Assembly (NCBI GenBank): GCA_030280995.1
Contig: JASXTE010000005.1
Coordinates: forward strand, 27,809,501-27,873,500
Source of the DNA: Hemileia vastatrix
Taxonomy: Eukaryota > Basidiomycota > Pucciniomycetes > Pucciniales > Zaghouaniaceae
Reading direction: 5' to 3'
Length of the DNA: 64,000 nt
A program made the translations under genes and the position numbers. A model generated the notes under the pieces. The model searched no databases and was not told the DNA's origin. It saw only the letters and a program-made list of their open reading frames with translations. This document shows, piece by piece, positions 41,651-53,715 of this stretch (position 1 is the stretch's first letter; every line of letters starts with the position of its first letter).

Positions 41651-42258
41651 ATGGGCCCCTGCCAATACTGCATCGACAATAATTTAATCTGCGCCATGAA
41701 ACCACCTTTCAATCCATACAGAACGTCCTGCAATGTCTGCCAATCCAGAAAGAAGACCTGCCACAGACCTGGTCCACTTTCTTCCACAACAGATTCACCT
41801 CCACCTCAACCTGGTCCTTCTTCTGCCAGCACCAAAAGATCTAGGCCATCCATCCTGATACCCAGATTAATCAAAAAGCTCCACCCTTCCCAGAAGAGTG
41901 CCACAACCCATAAAATAACTAGTTCCCCCATTCCTGGTCCATCTGATGGTAAACAACATTCATTTCTTCCTTCAACTTTAAAACTGATAACTTCTCAGTT
42001 CCTCCCTCTTCTGATAGTGATGATAACAATGTAGGATCCATTGCCCCACCAACACCAACGCACTTGCCCACTATCAAGGCCAAGTTCCAACAACACACAT
42101 CTCAACAGAAACAACTTCTGCTTCACTACTTCCAATCCACTCCTGCTAGAGATCCACAGGACATTGAGAACAGAAGACACCTCATTCACCAGTTCAAGGC
42201 TAATTCTGAACACTTCATTTCATCTCTTGATTCCCTCTGTAATTCCACTAGTAGTTGA
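41651..42258 (+). CDS. Antisense Zn2Cys6-like protein 2, element C (spliced)
   Basis: Exons 41651-41948 and 41999-42258 with a 50-bp GT-AG intron, joined in phase to 185 aa. An upstream in-frame ATG exists at 41588. N-terminus C-Q-Y-C, x6, C, x12, C-N-V-C, x6, C. The middle is rich in Ser and Pro with a basic patch; the C-terminus has L-L-H-Y-F-Q-S-T-P-A and R-R, aligning with gene 2 of element A (6290-6982). The two copies are diverged yet both intact, with the intron at an equivalent place. It lies next to the 3' LTR, divergent from it and antisense to gag-pol. Confidence 0.75.
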
Positions 42259-42319
42259 GTTTGATTCAGAAAGAAAAATTGATCACACCCTCTATAGGAT
42301 GTAACCACAAAACAACCCT

Positions 42320-42807
42320 CAGTTTTAAGTCTTGGGGGACCATCCTCATTTTATAGTCTTGGGGGGCTCAAAAACCCTCAGTTTAAAGTCTTGGGGGACT
42401 CAAAAACCTAAATCATAAACCCAGAACCAGAGATCAACCACATTAAGACACAGAAAAAAAACTAACATTCTGGGGTAATTGTGAATAGAGCTGCCAGCCC
42501 ATCAATTACCCCCAAACTTGCCTTTGCTAAATTCAGAGGCTCCCCCTGTGGATACCCTCCACCAATCTTTCAAAACCAACTCCAACAACAAAAACTTCTT
42601 CCTCAGTTTATAGTCTTGGGGGACTCACAACCCTCAGTTTAAAGTCTTGGGTGACTCAAAACCCTCAGTTTGAAGTCTTGGGGGACTAACACAGTGTTCA
42701 GTTTAAAGTGTTGACGGACTAGTCTTGATAAAATCTTAAAACCAGCCAGTTTAAAGTCTTGGAGGACTAATAACATAACTTTTTCAGTTTAGAGTCTTGA
42801 TGGACTG
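42320..42807 (-). repeat. HP1 hairpin array, element C
   Basis: About ten motifs on the minus strand, at 42320, 42345, 42379, 42604, 42634, 42666, 42699, 42746 and 42785 plus weaker ones. They are mostly AGTC-CCCCAA-GACT followed by TTAAACTG. The array lies 150-640 bp upstream of the gene 1 start (42959), the same position as in element A. Confidence 0.82.
42472..42512 (-). ncRNA. HP2 hairpin, element C copy 3
   Basis: GGGGTAATTG pairs with CAATTACCCC around the GGGCTGGCAGCTC loop; HP1 follows 71 nt downstream in element orientation. An HP0-like GAGG/CCTC pair lies just upstream (42535-42560). It is embedded in the HP1 array. Confidence 0.6.
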
Positions 42808-42958
42808 ACGGACTTTTGCATAAAATGGACGCAGACAATTTCATGCAGCACACCTCTACAGCCAACCTGCTGAGCTTTCCCCTTCACTTAATCATCTACC
42901 CATCACTGACAAAAAATCTCCTCCTATCCCTATTCATCATCTTTTCTCACCACAGATC

Positions 42959-44385
42959 ATGGCTGGATCTCCTGATGTTAACCCTTCTACTCTCCCTTGC
43001 TTCACTGCTCCCAAGGACTATGCCTGCAAACAGTGCATCCACATGTGCAGACCTTGCACATTCACTCTTCCAAATCCTGAATCCAAATTCTACAACAGGG
43101 CTTGTGACTCTTGCTATTCCAAAAAGAAAAGATGAGACAGAGATGCCAACTACCCTATTCCTCCGCCTTCTCCTTCTTAAAAATAAATCTCCAGATCCCC
43201 TACCAGATCCCCAGAGCTTGGTCCTTCCTCTTCCTCTCTATCTTCTGCTCCTTCTAGAAGATCCAGAAGCTCAGCTTCCTGCACTCTTCCCAAAAGACCA
43301 GCCTTAGCCTCACAAGAAACTGCTTTTATCTCTGCCAAATTAGCTCCAAAAGCTTCAAGATCAACTCCCAGGCTTCTAGACCACTTCCAGGCGGCCTGCC
43401 TGCCTCACCAAACAGTGAAAATCAGGGCCAAAACCTCCAAAAACGGCCAGAAAACTGCCACATTCATCCAGACAACAACAACAACTCAACACAACTACCT
43501 CCTACTGCTCCCAGAGCAATGCAATCCGCCCTTCCAAAGTCCAAAAACACCAAAATTTACCGAATTTCTAAGAGGCCTGCCAGAGAACCTCAAGAAGAAA
43601 CCAGAACACCACACACTGCTCCACAACAACAACTTCGTCCCTAACTAAGACAAAGAAACTACACCTCTCCTCTGTCAGCCAACTACTATTCTGACAGTTC
43701 TATCTCTTCAAATTCTCTATCCAGAAGAGAGCAGTCTGCTTCCAAATCTCCCTCTCCTGCTCCATCCTTTAACAACACTGGTACTCCATCACCAGCACCT
43801 CCTCCAACTGAATCCAACAGAAATAACAACCACAACAACCACAACAATCTCACTGCTCCAACTAGGCCCCAGGAACCTCAGCATCCCAGTTCACCTTCTC
43901 TGGATCCTTCAGAGGAAGACCATGAGAATCCATATCTTTCCCTAGTTGATCCACCCACTATAACCATTACAAAATTGTCAGAGATCCAAATCCCAGCTGC
44001 TTACAGATTTGATGAGCTTCCAATCTGTAAGTACCAAATTAATTTATCCCATTTCTTCAACAAAAATAATTACTGATCCAATTCTTCTTGTCTAGTTGGC
44101 ACCCCTCCTCCTGAATCTATTATTGGAGCTGGCCAACCTCTTGAAACTTCTTTGACCCTAGATTATGGAGACATGAAGAAACACCTAAGCACCATGTGTT
44201 CCAACATGCTAAAAGCCTTTGCCCTCCATGGACATTTGAATGACTTTGAAAAATCCCTGAGAAAGCGCCTACTGGACAACCACTGGAAAATGTCTAGGAT
44301 CATTAAGCACGCCCTCCAGCACTCCATTCCTTCCTCTTCTTCTTCCTCCTCTGAACTTCCCTCTAATCCAATCCCTGACCATTAA
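42959..44385 (+). pseudogene. Antisense Zn2Cys6-like protein 1, element C (broken)
   Basis: The N-terminus from ATG 42959 has the cluster C-K-Q-C ... C-D-S-C-x-x-K-K-K-R, then TGA at 43133-43135 exactly where the last cluster Cys is expected (one base from TGT/TGC). More stops follow. The 3' part is still readable: a Pro/Ser/Asn-rich region from about 43680, an in-phase 69-bp intron (44027-44095), and a helical C-terminus ending at 44385. Homologous to 4127-5140 of element A. Confidence 0.65.
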
Positions 44386-44577
44386 AATCCCTGTAATCTC
44401 TCCAGCAGGATGCACTTCAAAGAACACAGTGCTTCCCACAATCCCAACAAAAAACAAAAACATCATCACAATCCGGACCAGCCTCCTCAAGCTTCATCAT
44501 CCAGGCAATGAGCTCCTGCAAAAGATTAGAAACATAATAGTAATATAAAACAATTAATAAAAAATAATTTCAGAATT

Positions 44578-44641
44578 TTTTTTTTTTTATTTTTTTTATT
44601 TTTTTTATTTTTTTTATTTTTTTTATTTTTTTATTTTTTTA
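44578..44641. repeat. T-rich (TTTTTTTATT)n tract
   Basis: Short low-complexity tract at the place where A and B have AT tracts. Confidence 0.85.
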
Positions 44642-44733
44642 TATATGATGAGATACTAATATATTAGAATTAAAAATTCATAAATAAAATGAAATAAAAT
44701 GAAATAAAATAAAATATAAAAAATAGTACAAAT

Positions 44734-45001
44734 GGTATCCCCCAGCCAATTGATGAGCTGATCCCTTGATACCTTACCCACATCCAAGTGAACCTTGATG
44801 TGGATACACAATTAATTCTTTTAAATGGTTAACCGAAAACAAAATTCAAAAAATTTAGAAATTCAGAAGATAATAAAAATAATGAAACACAGAAACACAT
44901 GAAATAAATAATAAATAAAATAAAAGAAAATAGCATTGCCCGGCCAATTGATGAGCCTTTCCCCACCAATGCTTGCCCACATCCAGATGACTCTGATGTG
45001 G
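44734..45001 (-). ncRNA. Two HP4-HP5 hairpin pairs, element C
   Basis: HP5 copies pair GGTATC/GATACC (44734-44773) and GCATTG/CAATGC (44933-44972), both enclosing GCTCATCAATTGGC. HP4 copies (44778-44803 and 44977-45001) pair CCACATC with GATGTGG. Elements A and B have one copy each with other stem bases. Confidence 0.65.
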
Positions 45002-45181
45002 TAACACCCTATATTTTTGATTTTATAATTTTAAACAACCCCCATAAAAAAATTAAAAAATAAAAAAAGAGAAAAAAAAGAAAATAATTTAAAACTGCTA
45101 TCTAGCAAAAACATAACTGCAAAATCAAAGACAGTCCAGCTCCATAGATGGTCCAATAAGGGAAAGTCCGTTCCATAGAAA

Positions 45182-45728
45182 TGATCACTGGGTGGGATCC
45201 CTCCAATAAGTAAAAATGATGGGAGACCACCAGTGATCCACCATCAATATGAAAGAACCAAAGATAAAGAAGCCAGTCCCAAACCAGTTTAAAGTCATAG
45301 TGGACTTGAAACCTGAATAATAAACAACAGAACTAGAATTCAACTAGGAAAAACAAAAGACTTGAGACAGACATTCTAGTGTAACTGTATATAGAGCAGC
45401 CAGCTCATCAGTTACCCCCACACTTGCCAAAATAAAATCTAGAAGCCCCCCCTGGGTACCTTCTAACAAAAACACAACATCCAACACAAAAAAAAGCCAA
45501 AAATAATAAGAGTGAAGAGACCAGCACATGAAAACCAGAGGAAATTCCAGTTTAAAGTCATAGAGGACTAAAACCTGTGAAAAGAAACCAATACTAGGGT
45601 TCAACCAAATTAAGAAAAAGGGTTGGAAACAGACAATCTGGGGTAACTGTTGATAGAGCAGCCAGCCCATCAGTCACCCCTACACTTGCCAAGATCAAAT
45701 CTAGAAGCCCCACCCATGGGTACCTTCT
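45182..45728 (-). ncRNA. HP3 and two HP0-HP2-HP1 modules, element C
   Basis: HP3 at about 45182-45238. Modules: HP2 at 45379-45418 with HP1 at 45284-45307, and HP0 45703-45728, HP2 45640-45680, HP1 45547-45570. HP2 stems read TAACTG/CAGTTA or TGACTG/CAGTTA here against TAATTG/CAATTA in A and B, so pairing is kept. The first module overlaps the end of pol. Confidence 0.62.
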
Positions 45729-48700
45729 AACAAAAGTAAATTTTCCAACACAAAAGTTGCTCTGCAACACCACAAAAATTCCAAAACAAAAAAGAACGTT
45801 CCATAGTTTATCCTCATTGCGGAGCCAATCTTCTTCATGCTTAGTGCCTCTGGGATAAAAAATCTTCACTTGGTCTGCAGCCACCCTCTTTTTCAAGACT
45901 GCACCATCCAACTCTTCCAAAACATAAGAACCTCCAGATGCCTGAGATCTGACTCTGTAAGGTCCATTCCATCTGTCAGCAAACATTTTCCCCCACTGAC
46001 TCTCCAAACTTCTATTATACACCAAAACCAAACAACCAGGTTTCAAGGGATTCCTGAGTCTATGAGCCAACTTTTTGTCCCAGTACCTGACTGGTTGATT
46101 CCTAATCTTCATCATTCTAGAGTATGCCTTCTCCTGACATTCCTCTCTACATTCCAACTGTTGCATCCTGGCACAGAGCAAATCTTCTGTTGAGTGCATG
46201 TCATCCCAATCAATTCCAAGATAAGAGAAAGCTTCCAAGTCCACTGGTAGAACGGCTTTCTGACCAAACATTAACTCATAAGGAGAATAGCCAGTTGTCC
46301 TCTTCACAGTGACCCTATCAGCAAATAACACCAAGGGTAAATAATGCCTCCACTTTTCAGCACTATCTCCACACATCTTCACCAAAGCATTCTTGATAAC
46401 TTGATGGCCTCTTTCAACCATGCTTTCAGCTTCAGGATAATAAGGTGTAGCCACTCTAACTTTAGAACCAACACTAGCCACAGCTTCTTTAAATTCAGCA
46501 CCAAACTCTGGCCCTCCATCAACAGTCACACACTTCATCAACCCATACCTATAAATCCACTCCTTCTTCAAAAACTCTGCCACATTCTTGGCAGTCAAAT
46601 TAACCAGAGGCACTGCCTCAACCCAACCAGACAAATCATCCCTAGCAAAAATCAAGTATTTATACCTGCCCTCTTTAATATGGACAGCATCCAGACTGAC
46701 CCTTCCAAAAACAGTTGATTCACCAGTAGCACGGCCCACCTCTTTAGGTTTCAAGTGAATTCTTCTTTGACATTCTTCACAAGATTGAACCCAACCCTGC
46801 ACAGCCAACTTCATACCTGGCCACCAAAATCTGTCTGCTACTCTTCTATAAGTCTCCCCAAAGCCTCTATGACCAAGGTCTTCATGCAAAGACTTCAAAA
46901 CCAATTCTTGACCCTTCTTCTGAGTCACCACCACTTGAGGATTTGGATGTCTCCTCCTCATCAATTGCCTTCCTGAAACATAAAATCCAGGACTCTTTTT
47001 CTTGATTTCCAACCAAGTATCATCATCACAACTATCTGGCCTCTCCAAGGTCAACAGATATTCCACCAAACTAAAATAAAACCCAGACTGACCCCAGGTC
47101 TCATCTTCAAAATCCAACAGAACAACATCCAAGGGTACAACTCTGTCATCAAAATCACCAGTGTGAACATGAGCCAACTGAGCAGCCCAACCAGGACACC
47201 AATCCTTAAATTTTGGCACATCCTTCTCTTTCCACTGAACCTTCTGAGAATCCAGTTCACTAACAAAAACACCCTTTTCCAATTTTGAGCTGTCGTAAAC
47301 AACAACTCCATCTTCATCAACAAAAACATCCTGATCACCAGAATCAAGATCAGATCCAGCCAGTTTAGCCTCTTGGGGGAGGTCAGAAAAATCATCCAGT
47401 TTAGCCTCATGGGGGAGGAGAGAAAAATCCTCAGCACCCTTTGTGCTGGCCCTAACCACTGGAACATCTTCGTCAAACTCTTCAGAATCAGAATCCTCAT
47501 CTGTAGGTGGTCTCCTTGATAATCCATCAGGCATAGTAAAAGTTTTACCTGGTTTGTGTACCAGGTCAAAAGAAAAATGTTGAATAAATGCCACCCACCT
47601 AGTCATTGGAGCATTTGGAAGACTAGGTGTATTGATCATCTGAACCAAAGATTTTGCATCCACCTGCAGCTCAAAATTCTGCCCCCACAAAACCGTCTGT
47701 AGCTTCTTTAAAATTTTAGCTATGCCACACAATTCCAACTTAGGTTGAGAATACCTAGATTCCACCTCATTAAACACCACAGACTCATATCTTACTGGCC
47801 TGACCCTCCCAGTCTTATCCTCCTGAAACAAAACAGCACCAGAAGCAACATAACTTGAGTCCACTGCCAGATAAATTTTTCCAGCACCAACACCATAATC
47901 CAACTTGTGAAGAACAATATCCTCACCAACAACCTTTTTCAACTTCTGAAAAGCCTCTTCACACTCTTCAGTCCATTCCCAATCTGCATCTTTTCTGGTC
48001 AACCTCCTTAAAGGTGAAGCCAAGAAAGAAAAATCCTTAATAAAAATCCTGACATATACACATACACCCAAAAATCCCCTGACTTCAGTAGTATTTTTAG
48101 GCCTTGGCCATGACTGTATTTTATTAATCTTCTTCTTTGCCATAATCCTTCCCTCTTTACATACTACATGACCCAGAATTTCCAAAGCAGGAACACAACA
48201 ACAGAATTTTGACCCTGAAATGGTCAAACCAGCCTCTTCAATCCTGAACAACACTCTCTCTAGAGTTATTGCATATTCCCACACAAACCTCCTTATGCCA
48301 GGGTTCTCCGCTAACACCTCATTACCATAATCAGTGGATGGTCCTTTAATTCCACCATCATCAATAAAAATACCAGCATGAGTAGGAACCTCATCCTGCA
48401 AAATCAAAGCCATCTGTGCTTGATAAACTGCCACTGAATTAGTTTCTCCTTGAGGCAACCTAGTGAGCTGAAATCTTCCCAAAGGAGTCTCAAAAGTTTT
48501 GAGAGGCCTTGAATCCGTATAGAAATCCCTCTCATCATAACCACCCATAATATTGCCCAATCCATAACACACCCTTCCAGAAAAAGCTTCAACAAAATCC
48601 TCTGCACTTGGTGGCATACCAGCCTCCTTGATAGTGACTCTATTCAAGGCTCTAAGATCATGAACCACCCGCAACTTTCCATTCTGCTTTTTTACACAGA

Positions 48701-49694
48701 AAACCGGACTTGAGTAGCTGGAAGTTGATTGTTTGTATAACCCAGTCCTGACTCTTTCCCTAACAATCTCTACAAAATCCTCTCAAATAGCGGCTGGAAT
48801 CGGAATAGGTTTGATTTGCCAAGGTTCATGACAAACCACAGGAATCAAGTAAGGTTCCCCATAAGAGTGCTTCAACACACCCCTTTCATCCTCAACAAAT
48901 GCCACAGCTTTTTCCCTTAGCACAATAGCGTGCAACAACAACTTCTTTTCTTCCTCAGACAACCACCCATCAGGACCAAAATTAACAACTTTAAATCTTT
49001 CCATGGTCACCCTAGCCGTCTCTACAAATTCTGGAGGATTCTTCACCAAAGGAGTACAGTACGGATCTCTTGACAAAGGAGGTTTCTTCAAGTGAGGAGT
49101 CAAACCCACAGGCATAGGCTCATTGACAGGCCTAATCTTCTGCACAACCTTCTTATACTTTGCCGCTTGACCTTCAACTTGAGGGATCTTCAGAAATTCT
49201 TCATCACCAGACCTGGAACAATAACCAAGGGTTTCCCCATTGCTCACATGTGTGGCCAAGGTAATGTTTTTGAAAGGTGTAGAAGAAACCCTAGCGGTGC
49301 ACAATTGGGAGGACTTACTTTTACACCCCAATCTCACCACTCCAAAACTTTTTGGCAATTCCACATCTTCATCCTCACTTCCAACTTCCAAATATTCAAA
49401 TCTTGATTCATCTTCTGAATCATATCTTCTAAAATTGTGCAGTTTACCCTCATGCTGGAGGCCCAAAAATCGATCTTGATGATCTTCTCTCTTCATAATT
49501 TTCTGCAGTTTAACCTCATGCTGGAGGCCCAAAAATAGATCTTGACGATCTTCACAAAAATGTTTTGCATCTTCTTTCTTCATTATCTTCAGATTTTTTT
49601 CTTGATTTTCATGAATTATCTTGAAATTTTTATCTTCTTTTCTTGAGTTTTCTTCTGACCTACAAAAATAACCAGGGGTTTCCCCAATGCTCAC
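45594..49694 (-). pseudogene. pol: Ty3/gypsy Pol, element C (one in-frame stop)
   Basis: One frame from about 49694 to 45594, interrupted by TGA at 48783-48785 (CGA-to-TGA type) shortly before RT. Domains after the stop: RT with F-I-D-D-G-G, RNase H, the acidic linker, integrase H2C2, the D, D, E core, and GPY/F. It is closely related to A and B. The C-terminal 40 residues read through HP2, giving A-S-V-G-V-T-D-G-L-A-A-L; all five HP2 copies could encode a similar peptide. HP1 motifs lie in coding sequence at 47360-47382, 47396-47419, 49439-49461, 49505-49527 and 45804-45825. Confidence 0.88.
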
Positions 49695-49795
49695 AGGTGT
49701 GGCCCAGGTAATGTTTTTGAAAGGTGTAGAAGAAACCCTAGCGGTTCACAATTGGGAGGACTTACTTTTAGACCCCAATCTCACCGCCCAAAACT
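49203..49795 (-). repeat. Direct duplication between protease and RT of element C
   Basis: About 140 bp at 49203-49342 recurs at 49654-49795 with few changes. The upstream copy has TGA where the downstream copy has TGC, so the frame is closed there. This points to a tandem duplication of about 450 bp. Confidence 0.85.
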
Positions 49796-50043
49796 TTTCT
49801 GCATATCTTTCAATAAAGATATATAAACAATCTTCTTCCTTGAACTTGAATTAAAAATAATTAAAAATCATGAGAGAGAACAGAGACTTGATAAAAAACT
49901 TGATGAATACTTTCAGAGAAGAGAAACATTAAAAAGAGAAAGTTGAAAATCCACTTGGTATATCTCCAAGGGAGCTGACCTACTACAACCTGGTATTTCC
50001 TCATCTCGGGGAGAGGTTGTAGCACTAGGGTGATCAGCCCTCA
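49796..50043 (-). other. Non-coding gap between gag-pr and pol of element C
   Basis: No open frame connects the protease ORF to pol here. Element A cannot be compared because the window starts later. Confidence 0.5.
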
Positions 50044-52424
50044 TTACTCTAAAAAAGACAGACTCTCAATAGAGCCTGAGCCGCACTCCAAAAATCCAGA
50101 GGCAGCACCCACTTCCTTCCTTCTCCTGCAGCATTCCATGCACTGGCACATTGAAGATAAACCAGGCCTGGTCTCCCAACCATCCTCTCCAGGGGATGAA
50201 AACCTCATGTGAATTCTCCTTTCATCTTCACCAGTCAACTCCAAAATGATTCCCAAATCAAATTGATAACCAATTCTTGCCTGAAAATCCATCAAGAATG
50301 GCCCACCCAAAACTGCTTTTACATTACCTTTAGCAATGTAAAAATGAACCTTCCCTGAGGCTCCTCCAACATTTAACTTCACAAACTCTGAAGTTCCAAA
50401 AAATTTAGTGACATGGCCACCGATCCCTCTCAAATTCCCACCAATACCAGTTTTGATGGGGAGGCCCATATGAGTTGCCTCAAACAAAGAAATCAGGTTT
50501 ATCTGAGAACCTGAATCCACCAATGCCCTTGCCTCCCTGCCATTCAGAGTGACATTGACATATCCCAGAGGAGCAGAAAAATGAGTTTCCAACCCCTCAC
50601 CAAACTTTTCAGCAGAATCACAAATGTATTTTACCTCACCAGGAGAAACCCTTCTCCTGGTCAACACCTTTTTCTGCCTATCAGCCAACCCTGGACTGAT
50701 AGCATACAATTCCCCATAAAATAGGGAAAGCTGACCCTGATTCATCCTTTCCAGGACAGAGTCCATAACATTAACTTGACCAGACACTACTGGCCTCTCA
50801 AAGTGAGCTCTTTGCTTCACCACCTTGGTCCTAGAAGCTTCTTGAGGACCAGCACCACCAACAGATTTACCATTAACAGGAACCAAACCAGATCCCTCAC
50901 CAGAACCTCTGACTCCAACAGGCTTTGGAAATGAAGCCAAAGGGACATCCTCCTCAGAGTCAGAATCCACCTCCATTGGCATTGGCTCACCATTCATATC
51001 CAATGCACCAAAACTAGGGGGGCCCATGTCAGCCATACCCTTCTGCATCTTGTACAGCTCCTCTTTGCTTTACCTCTTCCTAGCTGCACTCAGATTAGGA
51101 TCCCCCTTTGAAGCATTTGGCTTTGGTTGGGCCTGAGAACTGCTCTTAGGCCTTCCCACCTTTCCTGCTTCCACATCATAAACACCAGCCAAGCATTCAC
51201 CACTTGACTGTCCACCACAAGAATACAACTCCAAACCACAAAAGGAAGTAGAAAAAGAGACCTTATTGACCTCCTTCCCCTTTCCCTTGACGTCCTCATC
51301 TACCTTAACAGAAGACTTCCCCTGATCAGGAATCTCCTCAAACCTTGTCCTCCTTTGATTAAGGCCACCCCTTCTCCTGACCAAATCCACACGAGCCTGC
51401 CCCTCACTGGGCTTCACAAAAGAACCGTCAGGGAACTTAAAAACCCTGCCATTAAACTCCACTTTTCCTTCAGACACATCTCTTTTCAGTGCCCAACAAT
51501 CATTGGACATGTGCCCCCTCCTACTGCAATAAGAGCAAACCCAAGGATCACTCCTACCAGCCCTCCTTTCAAAATCTCTAGGCTGAGAAGGTGCCTTATT
51601 AACCTTCTTGGCCTCTTGAACAAAAATGTGCAGCTGCTTTCTAAGATCAGCCAACTGCTCCACCATTGGGTCCCTCTCCTGTTTGGGAACCTGCACCAAA
51701 TTCTTCTCCTCCTTCTTCTCTCTAACTTCCTCTTCAGCCAAAGCCTCACTGACATTGCTGACATACTTTGCACACCCCTCCTGATAGGTGTCCACAGCCA
51801 ATAACTTCAAATGGGCCTCAACAGCCTCCTTCACCTTATCCAAGGCAGGCAACTTCTGGTCCCCATTAGAAAGAGTCTTCATCAATTCCTTTCTTGAAAA
51901 CTCCTTCAACACATCCATCCTGACATCTCTAGCCAGGGAAACCAACATCCATCTTTGGCAGCATTTTCATGTGCCAGCTCCTCCACTTCCACCAAATATT
52001 CCACCACAGGATCAAACTGTAGCAGAAACTTCCTGTAACTATGTAAGTTACCCACACCACCATAAGATTGACATTCACTGACAACCTTGTTCAGATCCAC
52101 CATAGTGAACCTGACCCCCCATCTGTCCACCATTTCCCTACACAAAAATTTCCAATCCCTCTTCTTGTAGCCAGACATGGCCACAATCTCCTTCTCCACT
52201 GACCTATCACCAATGAAGAAGATAATCTGCTTCACCATGTCCAGGTAGGAAGCACCATCCACTCCAGAAGCAGTTTCATACTTCTCTAGAAACCACTTGA
52301 CATCCTCCCCATTAAACTTGGTACCATCCCAAGTTTTAATCCTCACACACTCCCTAAACATCACAGAAGGAGGACCATCCCCCCCACTGACAGTCACCAC
52401 AGTAATAGCAGAACCAGAAGCCAT
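50044..52424 (-). pseudogene. gag: Gag-protease of element C (frameshift and stop)
   Basis: Starts at ATG 52424. Gag core to about 51930, then a frameshift near 51906-51948 into the frame that carries a CCHC knuckle (C-S-Y-C-S-R-R-G-H-M-S-N-D-C, near 51520). In-frame TAA at 51070-51072. The same frame then continues with a retropepsin domain, D-S-G-S near 50515, and ends at 50044. The TAA lies between the knuckle and the protease, so a readthrough design cannot be excluded, but the frameshift shows decay. Confidence 0.85.
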
Positions 52425-52494
52425 TCCTCCAGACCAAAACACCAAAAAGAGCCAACCAAAGAAAACAGATATTCCAAAGAACTAGCAAGTTCTA

Positions 52495-52511
52495 CCCCAT
52501 GTTGGGCGCCA
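52495..52511 (-). other. Primer binding site, element C
   Basis: Minus strand TGGCGCCCAACATGGGG, four bases inside the 5' LTR. It resembles PBS sequences complementary to lysine tRNA 3' ends in other retroelements (from memory). Confidence 0.8.
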
Positions 52512-52515
52512 GAAA

Positions 52516-53589
52516 TGTAGACAATCCTATAGTACTAGCTATAGGCCTTGACCAAGGGAGTTGGAGAAAAACTAGAGAGAAAATCCCCTGTCCCTTTAGA
52601 AAAATAGAGTGAGATTTACTTGCTAAAGTAAGTTGGTTCCTGTTTTGCTAAAGCTCCTGTTTAACACACTTGACTGCTTGATGAGCCAAGAAAGTAGTCA
52701 CCAGATAGACTACCAGACCAAAGAACTGAAATGTAGAACAAAGTCCACACCAGAGACAGAAAAGATACTTGATGTAGGCTGCAAATCCACACCAGAGAGA
52801 GAAATAATACTTGCTATAGCTTGCAAGACTATAACAGAGAAAACAGTTGACAAAGTTAAGTTAAATGAAGAACTCACTTGCAACAAACACAGCCAATTGT
52901 GGCCAGAAAACAGTGAAAACTGAGTGAGGAACAATGATATCACCTCCAGATGGTTGTATGATGATTAAGGTTGCCCCAAACTGTCTTATTCCCTATGTAC
53001 ACACAGACCACTATCTAAGAGCCCATGTGCACCCACCAATCTGGCGCCTGTACCTGCCAAATTGCATAAAAAACCCTCCTGAAGGGCTCCCCAACCTCCT
53101 AAAACAGAGGCGGGCAGGCCGCCTGAAGCGGCCCGGCCTCCCTGAAGCCAGAAAACCAATAAAAACAACTAATCTACTTAGAAAAATTAGCTACAACTAC
53201 TAAAACGTTTAAAACACGGAATTTCACTATAACAACATTGAGACATGAAATATAGAGAAAAATTATCTCTATCCAATGGTACTAAGCACTTAACCCTAAG
53301 ACTTAAGGTTAGCCAGTAAAACACGAAAAACAAAATTAAACAGCAATCTTTTATATATGAAAAATGAGGAAATGACCCCTTAAAACTCAGAATATGAAAA
53401 ATGTCTACAAGACATAAAATATAAAGAAAAACCAGGGCTATCCAATGATAGTACCCACATACCCGCAGACCCAATATCCACGGAATAAAACCAGAAAAAT
53501 ACCCAATTCTTTAACAGATGTCAATTAAGACATGCACAAACCGTGCCAAATCACACAACAAAGGCCCCTGCCAATGTTGGAAGACCACA
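52516..53589 (-). repeat. 5' LTR of element C
   Basis: 1074 bp, TGTGGTC to GTCTACA in element orientation; see its partner at 40478-41569. Confidence 0.93.
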
Positions 53590-53715
53590 ACATGACATAT
53601 GATGTTTGTCTTTTTCTCGCCTCTCTTGTCATTTACAGGTACTTGTAAACCGATGGTCCCTTCGATTACACCTCAATTAACGTTGCGCCGTCGATATTTC
53701 AGAAAGGTTCCCAAT
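53590..53715 (-). other. Remaining 5' leader and PBS region of element D
   Basis: Between the C insertion and the D LTR. Minus strand TGGGAACCTTTCTG begins two bases inside the LTR border and is the likely primer binding site. Noticeably more GC-rich than the rest of D. Confidence 0.55.

Noticed and set aside
49092..49479. Plus-strand ORFs over gag-pol of C
   Set aside because: Shadows of the minus-strand polyprotein, with no Cys cluster or splice signals like genes 1 and 2.
51070..51072. Programmed stop readthrough between gag and protease in C
   Set aside because: Possible by position, but the nearby frameshift and the TGA in pol show that this copy is decaying, so it is treated as a mutation.
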